A program made the translations under genes and the position numbers. From positions 806,001 through 870,000 of the forward strand of contig NZ_CP146244.1 of the NCBI RefSeq assembly GCF_037039395.1: DNA of 64,000 nucleotides. Direction: 5' to 3'. Below the pieces are notes generated by a model. The model ran no database searches and had not been told where the DNA came from. It saw only the letters and a list, made by a program, of their open reading frames with translations. This DNA is from Agrobacterium vitis. Its GTDB lineage: Bacteria > Pseudomonadota > Alphaproteobacteria > Rhizobiales > Rhizobiaceae. Below are positions 8,801 to 17,307 of the stretch, one piece after another (within the stretch, counting starts at the first letter, position 1; every line of letters starts with the position of its first letter).

Positions 8801-10010
8801 CATGTCCGCAAATAGGGCAATGGAATCTACGGTTCCAGAGGATGTCAGGTCAAACCATGTGACGCTTGATGTGGTGCGCCGCTTGGATGCTCGCATTGCA
8901 ACCTCCATTGCCGATATCGACCGCGATGATTGGGACCAGTGTTTTCCGGGCGAGCCGGAAGCCTATGATTATTTGCTGACCGTGGAACGCGCTGGCATCG
9001 CTGGCTTCGAATGGTGTTACGCCACGGTCTACGAAGGCGGTTATCTTGTTGCGGCGATGCCGGCCTTCATCACCCGCTATGCCTTGGAGACCACGCTTGA
9101 AGCGGGCCGTGTCCGTGACGCGATCGGCAGGCTGCGCGGTATCTTTCCGAGATTCCTGACTTTGCCGCTCGCCTGTCTCGGCTCGCCTTGCACGGAGACC
9201 GGCAATCTTGGTTTTCACCCATCGGTCAGGCCGGAACGTCATGAAATGCTGTTTCAGGCCATGCTGAGCAGTTTTGAGGATTACGCCAGGACACGAAAAT
9301 GCGTGCTGGGTGCGTTGAAGGATATTCCGCAGCCGGTGGAGGCCGGGATCGACCGCGTTATCAAGGACCATGGCTATGCGCCGCTGGGCGGCATGCCGAC
9401 CGCCTGGCTTGCCATCGACTTCAACGATATGGACAGTTATTTTGCCCGACTGTCATCATCGACACGCAAGGACATGCGCCGCAAATTGCGGGCGCGAGAA
9501 CAGGTCAGGATCGAATACCACACGCAATTCGGTGACCATCTGCCACGCATCATGCAGCTTTATAACGAAACGCGGACCCGCAGCGAATGGCAGTTTGAAG
9601 AGCTGACGCCGGCCTATTTCGAAGGCATCCTGAACAATATGCCCGGTCGGTCTTTCTGCACCCTGTATTTTGTTGGCGACGAATTGCTGGCAGCCAACCT
9701 GATGGTGCATAACGATCACACCCTGATCGACAAGTTTTTCTGCATGGATGAAAAGGCAGGTCGTCCCTACAATCTCTATTATCTCAGCTGGTTTGAGAAT
9801 ATCGGCTATTGCCTGAAGAACGGATTGACGCGCTATCAGAGCGGCCAGGCCTATTATAGCAACAAGGTGCGGCTGGGCAGCAGGCTGACGCCGAATGAAA
9901 TGTATTTTCGCCACCGTAACCCGGTCGTTCAACGTCTGTTGCGCCTGGTCGCGCACTATTTCGCCGCAGATGAAGCGAGCGGCGTTCAACTGAGTGAGGG
10001 CGAGGCATGA
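8781..10010 (+). CDS. GNAT/FemAB-like acyltransferase (Acetyltransf_6 type)
   Basis: A 409-residue protein whose C-terminal half (about 220-380) reads like the FemAB-like GNAT fold used to acylate an amine: SSSTRKDMRRKLR, then LLAANLMVHNDHTLIDKFFCMD, then NLYYLSWFENIGYCLKNG. The N-terminal half has a related but diverged fold. It could attach an acyl or aminoacyl group to the amine made by the operon's aminotransferase; that is inference. ATG 8781 lies 20 bp inside the hydrolase gene with a GAGG site 7 nt upstream; ATG 8802 is the alternative. The stop overlaps the next ATG. Confidence 0.75.
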   Translation: MYRTAHNMSANRAMESTVPEDVRSNHVTLDVVRRLDARIATSIADIDRDDWDQCFPGEPEAYDYLLTVERAGIAGFEWCYATVYEGGYLVAAMPAFITRYALETTLEAGRVRDAIGRLRGIFPRFLTLPLACLGSPCTETGNLGFHPSVRPERHEMLFQAMLSSFEDYARTRKCVLGALKDIPQPVEAGIDRVIKDHGYAPLGGMPTAWLAIDFNDMDSYFARLSSSTRKDMRRKLRAREQVRIEYHTQFGDHLPRIMQLYNETRTRSEWQFEELTPAYFEGILNNMPGRSFCTLYFVGDELLAANLMVHNDHTLIDKFFCMDEKAGRPYNLYYLSWFENIGYCLKNGLTRYQSGQAYYSNKVRLGSRLTPNEMYFRHRNPVVQRLLRLVAHYFAADEASGVQLSEGEA

Positions 10011-10375
10011 AACTGCTTCGCCTGTCATGGCTGGCCGTGCCGGTACTGAACACTGCCCAGCAGATGTTTTTGAAATTAGGCGCAGATCAGGCCGATACCG
10101 CGCATGGATCGGCTTTCTTCGAACATGTCTTCCTGTCGCACTGGTTTCTTGCCGCTGTCATCGCGGAAATCGTCTGTTTTATCGTCTGGATGTCGGTGCT
10201 GGCCGATTTGCCGCTCAGCAAGGCATTTCCATTGTCCGCTGTCAGTTATGTGCTGATCATGACGATGGCCTGGTTCATCTTTGACGAACCGGTCACGCTT
10301 TTGACCCTGGTCGGAACCGCGACAATTCTGGCTGGCGCCTGGTGCATTGCGACGGCGTCAAAGTCTGGAATCTGA
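10007..10375 (+). CDS. Small SMR/EamA-like membrane protein (second of two)
   Basis: A 122-residue, four-helix membrane protein of the same size class as the one at 6757-7110. It contains LNTAQQMFLKLGADQAD near the N-terminus, IVCFIVWMSVLADLPLSKAFPL in the middle and a final helix LTLVGTATILAGAWCIATA. The LADLPLSKAFPLSAVSYV segment is typical of ArnE/ArnF and SMR family TM3. It is coupled to the acyltransferase by an ATGA overlap and is the last gene of the operon. Probably pairs with the earlier SMR protein as a flippase or exporter; not tested by sequence alone. Confidence 0.75.
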   Translation: MKLLRLSWLAVPVLNTAQQMFLKLGADQADTAHGSAFFEHVFLSHWFLAAVIAEIVCFIVWMSVLADLPLSKAFPLSAVSYVLIMTMAWFIFDEPVTLLTLVGTATILAGAWCIATASKSGI

Positions 10376-10405
10376 TGCCGTTTTCAGAATGAAATATCGA
10401 AGGAT

Positions 10406-11206
10406 TTATTGAAGGCAATTCCAACGATGTTCTGGTTTTTCGTCCCGAGACTCGGAGGAAACAGGAGAATCGGCGGCATCGCCAACCAGCCGCTCGAAGC
10501 GATTATAGAGCTGCACCGACATGTCAGGCGAAATCGTATAGGTGGCCGAGACGGTGAAGCCCACGGATTTTATCCCGGCGCTGGCATCGAAAGCATTGAT
10601 GCGGCCATTGCGGCTGGCCTCGGCAGCGGAGACGCCGAAATATTTGTTCATATAGGATGTGTCGCCAAAGGTGGCTCTCGGCCCGGCGGAGAGCAGCCAT
10701 TTTTCGGAAAGCGGCTGAAACCAGTCCGAACCGATATCGACCACCAATCCACTGCCATTTGACAGCGCCTGGCGGACTTCCGAGCGGACGCGCCAGACAT
10801 CCGGCTTGATCCAGTATTGGACGAAGACACCGGCATCGATATCGAATTCGACGTTTTTCAGCCCGTCGAGATTGGTCGATTTGGAGGAGCGGCTGTCGCG
10901 AAAGCCAACGACCGGCCCCACTTCAAATCCATGCCCGCTGAGCACCGTGTAATCCAGATTATCGTCAGGCGCTGAATTTTCCTCAGGCTCTCCGAACCGC
11001 CGGATATCGAAGGAGGGAATGACCCCGAACGTATATTGCTTGGAACCGGGATAGCTGGGCGCCAGTTCGACAGCACCTCCGAGTGTGATTGTCCAGCGGC
11101 TATCCGTGTCGGCAGTCGTGTCTGCGGCATGGCTGCTATAGGCAGAAAACAGCAGACATGACAGACAGCCAGCAATTATAGGATTTGTGATGCGAGACAA
11201 AACCAT
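10406..11206 (-). CDS. MipA/OmpV-family outer membrane protein
   Basis: A 266-residue predicted beta-barrel. A signal peptide is visible at residues 1-28 (hydrophobic run ending SSHA-AD). The mature protein begins WTITLGGAVELAPSYPGSK, a MipA/OmpV hallmark, and carries alternating aromatic strands to the end. MipA proteins scaffold murein-processing enzymes or act as outer-membrane porin-like proteins; the exact job here is unknown. I chose ATG 11206 because it gives a proper signal peptide; the longer reading starts at TTG 11242. It is convergent with the eight-gene operon (30 bp gap) and follows bcsB on the same strand after 207 bp. Confidence 0.82.
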   Translation of the reverse strand: MVLSRITNPIIAGCLSCLLFSAYSSHAADTTADTDSRWTITLGGAVELAPSYPGSKQYTFGVIPSFDIRRFGEPEENSAPDDNLDYTVLSGHGFEVGPVVGFRDSRSSKSTNLDGLKNVEFDIDAGVFVQYWIKPDVWRVRSEVRQALSNGSGLVVDIGSDWFQPLSEKWLLSAGPRATFGDTSYMNKYFGVSAAEASRNGRINAFDASAGIKSVGFTVSATYTISPDMSVQLYNRFERLVGDAADSPVSSESRDEKPEHRWNCLQ

Positions 11207-11413
11207 CCGTCCAGAAATGCCTCTGTCGAACAGCAGCGGCAAGTTACAGCCCGGTCATTTTATTGAACTGTCAGACAGCGCCGGTCAAGGACATTGCGAC
11301 ATCCTCACCGTTTCTCCCATGCTTCCTGAAGATAAGGTGAATTTGAAGTGACAGTTCTGATGGTTGAATAAAACGATGCGGAGAAGGGTTTTTACAACCA
11401 ATTGCGGAAAAGC

Positions 11414-13768
11414 TTAACTCTTGTCTGGGCCATGGCCGCGCCCCAGCAGCGCCATCAATGCATTGGTGGCAAGTCCCAGCAGGATCGCGCACAGGACGAG
11501 CCCGCCCGCATAGATCACGAAATTGCCGGAGAGCCAGTTTGCCGCGACCAATCGCATATTGCTGATGCTCAAGGGCTGCATCGACAACAGGCTGACACTG
11601 GTCGGCTCATTGACGACGATCTCCTGTTTCCTGGCGTCGTAAACGCTGACGCGGCCCGAAATCGCGGTCCAATTGCGAAGATCGGCGATATCAACGGCGC
11701 CGGTTTGTAACAATGTGCGATCAGGAGCGCTGAATGTCGTCAGGATAGCACCGTCGGCATCGACGGATTGAGACAGAAATGCACTGGATGCCTGGGGCAA
11801 TGTATAGGCGGCCTCGGCGCTCGGCCAAAGACTGACGGTCGCCAGATTGAGATCGAAGGTTTCTTTCATCCAGGTGTCGACGTTGGAAAAAAATTCCATC
11901 ACCGTTCCCGCATCGATTTTGTCGCGCCAGGATTTGAGCTTGACGTCAGTGCTAAGATCGCCATCTCCGGCACCCCTGGCTTTCAGCTGTACATTGGCAA
12001 GAGCCTGGGGTGGAAGGTCCGGTGCCGCCCCGATGAAAATCGCATTGCGACCGGAAAACCGCGGGGGCGATGACGCCATTTCGAGAGCAAGGGTGTGGCG
12101 GGCCGATGCGGCAAATTTGCCAAGCACGGTTGCGGCGGCGGCCAGCGTCACATCGTCATTCCGGCCCAAAACAACCATTGTCGGGGTCTTTGCCGCCGCA
12201 AAGGGAAAGCCGAGAGCCGCCGTTGCGGCGAGATCGGGGGCCTGGGTCAGATGCGCGATCGGCGGCATGACGAATTGCGAGGAGCCGAACAAGGCAAACC
12301 GCGCCGTTTTGTCCGCTGTCTCACCCGGTGCGCAGACGCTGTCTTCCTGGGTCATCATCACGGCTTCCAGCCCGATGACATTCACGCCCGGATGAAAATG
12401 GCGCAGGGTAACGCGGATCGGATAGTGGCGGAGAACCGCACCTCCCTTGGCTGTGATCGGAACGGTGGTCGCCAGATGACCGTTCACCGTCACCACGATC
12501 TGGCTACCCGGCAAGACCTTGCTCGAATAGGCGGCGTCCAGCAATATGGTCGCGGTCCCATAATGGTTGGCGTAGAAATCGGCTGGCATGCCCACCGTGA
12601 AATCTGTGGAAAAGCGGCGACCTGAAAATTCCTGGTCGGGAAGACCGAGCGCGGCAAAGGACAGCGCCCCGGCCTTGTCCAGAATAGGTGTATCGACACC
12701 GCGCCAGGCCGAGGTCTTCAACATCCGCCGCTCGCCGTCTTGCGCGAACTGGACAAAGTTATCGGCAATCGCCTTGATGTCGCGCCAATCCGGGCCGCTG
12801 AAGGCGAGGACCGACACGCCTGGCCGGCCAGGAAGCGCCATGAAGCCAGCCATCGTGCCGTTCAGCTTTCTGGTATCAGCGTTTACGGCATTGTTGATGC
12901 CGATCAGGCCCGCCATTTGCGATGTGGTGGCCGCCACGACCACAAGCTCGCCGGGGGCAGGTCGTGCTGGCATGGTTTTCGTGAAGCTGAAGGAGCCATT
13001 GGCCACACCGCTCAACAATGACAGGCCTTGGGCCAGTTGGAGCAAAGCGGGAGTGGCGGATGGCTGTTCGAAATCCGGTGAAACAATGGTGAAATGACTG
13101 CGGCCTTTTTCGTCGACACCAAGTGCGCGCACATCGTCGAGACGTTTCATGCCGTTGGCGTCAGGGTCCGCAAATGTCAGATAGGTTTTTGCCGCATCGA
13201 GCTGCGTCCACAATTCATAGGTGGATTGGATGGTGCAATCGGTGCGGTGCCTTTGCTCTGCGGCAAAACCGATCCGGTTGAAGCCCGGAACAAGAACGCC
13301 TGGCGGCACGGAAATCGTGTTTTGCTGGGTAGACTGGCCACCTCTGATCGGCAGGTTTAGAACCGGTGTGTCATTGATAGTGATAAGAAGGTTGGAGGCT
13401 TCCGGCGCAACCACCAGCGCGTTGCTATAGCTTAGCACCAGCTTTGCCTCGGCAGAGGCTTGTTCCGGTGTCAGATAAATCGACATCGCTTGCCGGGCCA
13501 GTTCGCCTTGCAGTTTGAGAACCGGTGCCGTCAGCAGGTAACGGCGTGACAGGCTCTCTCTTTGCTGTTGTACCGGGCGATTGGACAGGGGAATGCCAGG
13601 GATCGGCGTATTGATGGCGGGGACGGGCGGCCTGGTCGCGGGCAAGCTGGGTGCGAGCGTGCCGGGCATTTCATTGCGTTCCGGGCTCATGTCGAAAGGT
13701 GTCATCTGGGCAAGGGCTGCCCCAGCGCCGGTCAGTAGCATCAAAATCAGGGCAAAAGCTGTTTTCAC
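11414..13768 (-). CDS. bcsB: Cellulose synthase regulatory/periplasmic subunit BcsB
   Basis: A 784-residue membrane-anchored periplasmic protein that guides the nascent glucan chain from BcsA. It has an N-terminal signal segment (FALILMLLTGAGAALAQ), a large all-beta carbohydrate-binding/flavodoxin-like body, and a single C-terminal transmembrane helix (WLSGNFVIYAGGLVLCAILL) with a short cytosolic tail. GTG 13768 is chosen as start: it overlaps the bcsA stop by 4 bp (GTGA) and has GGAGGG upstream. A longer in-frame reading from 13930 would overlap bcsA. In Agrobacterium this is celB. The usual downstream endoglucanase gene (celC/bcsZ) is absent; MipA follows instead. Confidence 0.92.
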   Translation of the reverse strand: MKTAFALILMLLTGAGAALAQMTPFDMSPERNEMPGTLAPSLPATRPPVPAINTPIPGIPLSNRPVQQQRESLSRRYLLTAPVLKLQGELARQAMSIYLTPEQASAEAKLVLSYSNALVVAPEASNLLITINDTPVLNLPIRGGQSTQQNTISVPPGVLVPGFNRIGFAAEQRHRTDCTIQSTYELWTQLDAAKTYLTFADPDANGMKRLDDVRALGVDEKGRSHFTIVSPDFEQPSATPALLQLAQGLSLLSGVANGSFSFTKTMPARPAPGELVVVAATTSQMAGLIGINNAVNADTRKLNGTMAGFMALPGRPGVSVLAFSGPDWRDIKAIADNFVQFAQDGERRMLKTSAWRGVDTPILDKAGALSFAALGLPDQEFSGRRFSTDFTVGMPADFYANHYGTATILLDAAYSSKVLPGSQIVVTVNGHLATTVPITAKGGAVLRHYPIRVTLRHFHPGVNVIGLEAVMMTQEDSVCAPGETADKTARFALFGSSQFVMPPIAHLTQAPDLAATAALGFPFAAAKTPTMVVLGRNDDVTLAAAATVLGKFAASARHTLALEMASSPPRFSGRNAIFIGAAPDLPPQALANVQLKARGAGDGDLSTDVKLKSWRDKIDAGTVMEFFSNVDTWMKETFDLNLATVSLWPSAEAAYTLPQASSAFLSQSVDADGAILTTFSAPDRTLLQTGAVDIADLRNWTAISGRVSVYDARKQEIVVNEPTSVSLLSMQPLSISNMRLVAANWLSGNFVIYAGGLVLCAILLGLATNALMALLGRGHGPDKS

Positions 13769-15954
13769 TGTTTGCCCTCCTGCTTTGCATCGGTTTTGGT
13801 CTTCGAAAACAACAGCAGAAGCAGATAATGCAAGCCACGCAGTGTCTGCGTCAGGGACAGGCGCAGGAACATCCAGGCTCCACCCAAAAGGCCAGGGTTG
13901 TGGCGCCGCGACTGTTGAAACAGGCTCCACTGTTGGGCATTGGCAAAGATCAGATCGGCGATGAATTCATGGTGGCGCACGGTTTCCGGTAGATAGCGGC
14001 AGCCAATCGAGACGATATCGCCATTGAACTGGAAATGACGGATATTGACCGGCAGTTCGGCACATTCCGTCGTGCCATGCGGTTGAAAGGTCACCGCGCC
14101 CAAAATGTCCCGTTTGAAGATTTCGCGGTCGCGGGTGAAAATTTGCAGGCTGGCACCATTGACCGAGACATCGTCGATCATTGCCGGATAGGTTTTTCCA
14201 CCCACGGAAAACTCGCAGCGCCGGCTGACCTGCACACGACGCGACGACTGCCGCTCTCCCCGCTCCGAGACCACGCCCAGGGCGCATCCGGCCATGATCA
14301 GATTGACCAGGTTCCAGCCACCGACCACCAATGTCACGTCAAACCGATAGGGATCGCTGTAAAGCCTGTAGACCGTTACCGCAAAGGCGATCAGCAGGAT
14401 GAAGAAGATCAGGAAAAACGGCCGGCTGATTTCCGACAGACGGCTTTCCGTCACGCTTTCATCCTTGGCGGTGACCTTGAAGGTCGGTCGCCGTGGGTCC
14501 CACATTACAGAGAGGATCGCTGGCAGCAGATGGATCGATTGCACATATTCGTAAAGCTCTGAAATCCATGGCCAGCGGAAGGAACCATAGAGGTAGTTCT
14601 GAACCATCAGGTTCACGAGCATATAGGACAGCGTATAGGCCATGAACTCACCACCCGAGCCCATGAAAATCTGTAGATCGAAAAACAGATAGAACAGCGG
14701 CGCCATCAGGAAGATTGCCCGGGGAAAGGGAAACAGCCAGAACATCGTTGATGACATGTAGCAGAGCCGCTGCGGCAGGGTCAGGCCGCGCTTGAGTGGC
14801 GGAAAACGGAACCGCATGATCTGCATCATGCCCTGAGCCCAGCGGCTGCGCTGGCCGATAAAGCTGGCAAAGGTGGCCGGTTGCAGCCCGGCGATCAGTG
14901 GCATGTCGACGAAAACACTGTTCCAGCCGCGCGAATGCAGTTCAAGCGCGGTTTCGCAATCCTCTGTGATCGAAAGTCCGCTGAAGCCTTTGGTTTCAAG
15001 CAGCGCTTCGCGGCGCAGCACGGCGGCTGATCCGCAGAAAAATGCCGCGTTCCATTTGTCGAGGCCGCGCTGGATAATGCCGTAGAACATTTCGTTCTCG
15101 CTCGGCATCTTGTTGAACGTATTGAGGTTCCGCTCGACCGGGTCCGGGTTGATGAAGAAATGCGGCGTCTGGACCAGGAAAAGACGCGGGTCATCCCCGA
15201 AATAGCCGACGGTTTCCTTCAGAAAGCTGCGGGCCGGAGCGTGGTCGGCGTCGAAAACGGCGATCAGTTCTCCGCTGGAATGGTCGAGGCCATTGTTGAG
15301 ATTGCCAGCCTTTGCATGCTCGTTGCGCTCGCGTGTCAGATAGCGCACGCCAAGCTGGCTACAGAGCGCCTGGAGCGCATGATAACGCTGCTCGGCGAAT
15401 TTTGCTGCCAGCAGGTCGGTGGATTGACGCTTCTGCTCCGTCGAACCGTCATCCAGCAGCCAAACGGTGAATTTTTCAGTCGGATAATCGAGATTGCGGG
15501 CCGCAGCCAGCGTATTGGCCAGCAAGGCTTCGTCTTCGTTATAGCTTGGCACGAAGATATCGACGATTGGCAGTTCTTCAGCGGCAAGCGTGCGAAAAGG
15601 CTTGCGCGGCGGTAGCGGCATGGACACCACGAACAGGCTGAGAAACAGCATCAGGACGCTGTACATCTCTGCCAGATAGACAAGCAGGCCGGGGATGAAA
15701 TTTTCAAGCTGGTTGACCGGCGGCAAGGTACTGCTGGTGCGCCAATAGACATAACGAAGCACAATGGCTGTCGAGAGCGACAGAAAAACAATGCGGCCGC
15801 GTCCTTCGATCCGCATCATTCTCATCACCGAAACGATGATGAGAATGATGAATGTCGTCACCAGCTGCGTTCGGGTGTCGATGGGCAGAAATGTCAGGGC
15901 CAGCATCGCCGCCGCGCAGATCAGCCAGAGCAGGAAGCGGACTAAAAACACCAT
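13765..15954 (-). CDS. bcsA: Cellulose synthase catalytic subunit BcsA (UDP-forming)
   Basis: A 729-residue inner-membrane family 2 glycosyltransferase that polymerises UDP-glucose into cellulose and extrudes it. Helices flank the catalytic domain, which shows DDG (168-170), DAD (235-237), TED (330-332) and QRSRW (368-372). The C-terminal PilZ-type domain (about 565-650) has arginines in RQSSR and RRVQVSRR and a DVSVNG motif at 595-600, consistent with c-di-GMP activation. AAGGAT precedes ATG 15954. It sits between bcsN and bcsB; its stop overlaps the bcsB start. Equivalent to Agrobacterium celA. Confidence 0.95.
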   Translation of the reverse strand: MVFLVRFLLWLICAAAMLALTFLPIDTRTQLVTTFIILIIVSVMRMMRIEGRGRIVFLSLSTAIVLRYVYWRTSSTLPPVNQLENFIPGLLVYLAEMYSVLMLFLSLFVVSMPLPPRKPFRTLAAEELPIVDIFVPSYNEDEALLANTLAAARNLDYPTEKFTVWLLDDGSTEQKRQSTDLLAAKFAEQRYHALQALCSQLGVRYLTRERNEHAKAGNLNNGLDHSSGELIAVFDADHAPARSFLKETVGYFGDDPRLFLVQTPHFFINPDPVERNLNTFNKMPSENEMFYGIIQRGLDKWNAAFFCGSAAVLRREALLETKGFSGLSITEDCETALELHSRGWNSVFVDMPLIAGLQPATFASFIGQRSRWAQGMMQIMRFRFPPLKRGLTLPQRLCYMSSTMFWLFPFPRAIFLMAPLFYLFFDLQIFMGSGGEFMAYTLSYMLVNLMVQNYLYGSFRWPWISELYEYVQSIHLLPAILSVMWDPRRPTFKVTAKDESVTESRLSEISRPFFLIFFILLIAFAVTVYRLYSDPYRFDVTLVVGGWNLVNLIMAGCALGVVSERGERQSSRRVQVSRRCEFSVGGKTYPAMIDDVSVNGASLQIFTRDREIFKRDILGAVTFQPHGTTECAELPVNIRHFQFNGDIVSIGCRYLPETVRHHEFIADLIFANAQQWSLFQQSRRHNPGLLGGAWMFLRLSLTQTLRGLHYLLLLLFSKTKTDAKQEGKQ

Positions 15955-15957
15955 TGT

Positions 15958-16077
15958 CTAATCCTTGAAATCCCGGTCAAAGGGGAGGCGTTGCGGCCAA
16001 AGCGATGCAGCGGATTTTTCGCTTTGGGCTACCAAGCTCATGGACGCTATCCGGTTCATGGGCGCAATCCAGTTCAT
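15958..16077 (-). CDS. Possible 39-codon linker ORF between bcsN and bcsA
   Basis: A short reading frame starts at ATG 16077-16075, overlapping the bcsN stop by 4 bp (ATGA), and ends with TAG at 15958-15960, three bases before the bcsA ATG. Its N-terminus is a decaying six-residue repeat (MNWIAP, MNRIAS, MSLVAQ) matching an 18-bp DNA repeat at about 16035-16086. It has no recognised domain. It may encode a small protein, or merely carry ribosomes from bcsN to bcsA. The position is suggestive but the coding evidence is thin. Confidence 0.35.
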   Translation of the reverse strand: MNWIAPMNRIASMSLVAQSEKSAASLWPQRLPFDRDFKD

Positions 16078-17144
16078 GGGCATTGTCCAGCTTGGGTCGC
16101 TCCAGATTGGGCCGAAGTTGCGCCAATGCAGGCGGGCGATGGTACGGTAGAACCGGGTCTTATGGCCTGCGTGGACGGCAACGGGCTTGTCGCGCCCGAT
16201 CTGGGTGGCGAAGGCACCGCTGGATGAGCGCCACCGATCTGGCCGGGTGACGGAACGATCGTGCCTTGTGTACCCGCCGGCAATGGCCGGGGATTGGATG
16301 TCACCGAACCAGGAGCGGCGGACTGTGATGTCGCCGCATTTGTCTGGGCCGGACGCGGCGTGCGGCGATCGGTCGAAAGTTGAGCCGGAGTGACAGCTGA
16401 GGCCGCCGGGACCGGCAGAATGGGCGTGGCCGGAGGATAGATAGGAGCGCTGCTAGCGCCCAGGCGGGCGTCGAGCGGGGGAGGGCCGCCGTAAGGGTTC
16501 CAGCCAGGGCTGTCGACGGTGCCAGCAAGGGTAAAGCCATACATCAGCGATAGAAGCTGTTGTTCGCTTGCCTGCCTGTCACAAAGGCGCATGCGGATCT
16601 GAATGGTTCCGCCATCGACGAAGGGACCACGGTGGCCCTGCCGGGCGCGCAATTGCTGCCAGGCATAAAGGCAGAGATCATTGCCGCTGGAGCGGCCCAC
16701 CGCATAGCCGAAAGGCCCGAAATCATTCTGCACCACGTAAGGCGCACGGGTCATGGCGAGGCCCGGCAGGGTGCCGCGCATTTCCGAATTGATCCGGGCG
16801 TCGGTCAATGAGGCCGAGGAGAGGGCGTTGTCGCCGTAGCGATTGGGATTTTCCGTTCCGTAAAACCGCACTTGCACGACATTTTGTCCCGGAACCGTCG
16901 AATTGGTCGACAGGGCAATTTCCTGCTGCACCGCATTGCTGAAGCGCTTTTGCGTGACGCCGACGATGGAGAAATCGCCCGGCGGCGGTAAAAGCATGGC
17001 CTGGTCGGCGGAGAGCGCCCGCGTTTCGTCGTTCAGCCGCACCGGATTGCCGGCACAGGCAGACAAAAAGGCCATAAGAACAAGAGCGGACGAGCAGAGG
17101 GTGCTCCGCACCAGTCCCGCTAGAATCGGTCGGTCTAGAATCAT
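16074..17144 (-). CDS. bcsN: Cellulose biosynthesis lipoprotein BcsN
   Basis: A 356-residue predicted lipoprotein: a signal peptide with lipobox LSAC (Cys30), then a conserved globular region (about 31-200) reading like BcsN of rhizobial cellulose loci, then a Pro/Ser/Ala/Thr-rich low-complexity tail to the end. BcsN is found with bcsA and bcsB in Rhizobiaceae and is annotated as a cellulose biosynthesis accessory; its biochemical role is not settled. First gene of the minus-strand cellulose operon, divergent from the TPR gene at 17308 across 163 bp. The start ATG 17144 gives the signal peptide. Confidence 0.82.
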   Translation of the reverse strand: MILDRPILAGLVRSTLCSSALVLMAFLSACAGNPVRLNDETRALSADQAMLLPPPGDFSIVGVTQKRFSNAVQQEIALSTNSTVPGQNVVQVRFYGTENPNRYGDNALSSASLTDARINSEMRGTLPGLAMTRAPYVVQNDFGPFGYAVGRSSGNDLCLYAWQQLRARQGHRGPFVDGGTIQIRMRLCDRQASEQQLLSLMYGFTLAGTVDSPGWNPYGGPPPLDARLGASSAPIYPPATPILPVPAASAVTPAQLSTDRRTPRPAQTNAATSQSAAPGSVTSNPRPLPAGTQGTIVPSPGQIGGAHPAVPSPPRSGATSPLPSTQAIRPGSTVPSPACIGATSAQSGATQAGQCP

Positions 17145-17307
17145 GGACTCGTCTTACGCCAGAAATTGCACTGACGAAATTTAAAACCTTTCAAAGTGCG
17201 GGACTTCCCTCCCGATCGCATTAAAATAAACCATTTATTTACTCTAACGGTTAAAAGTCAAAACTTATTGGCTTTGCATTTCGGCCGATAATGCGGACGG
17301 AGTTCTC

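Noticed and set aside
16035..16086. Possible CRISPR-like or tandem repeat array
   Set aside because: Only three degenerate 18-bp units without spacers; explained as a decaying in-frame repeat in a short ORF.
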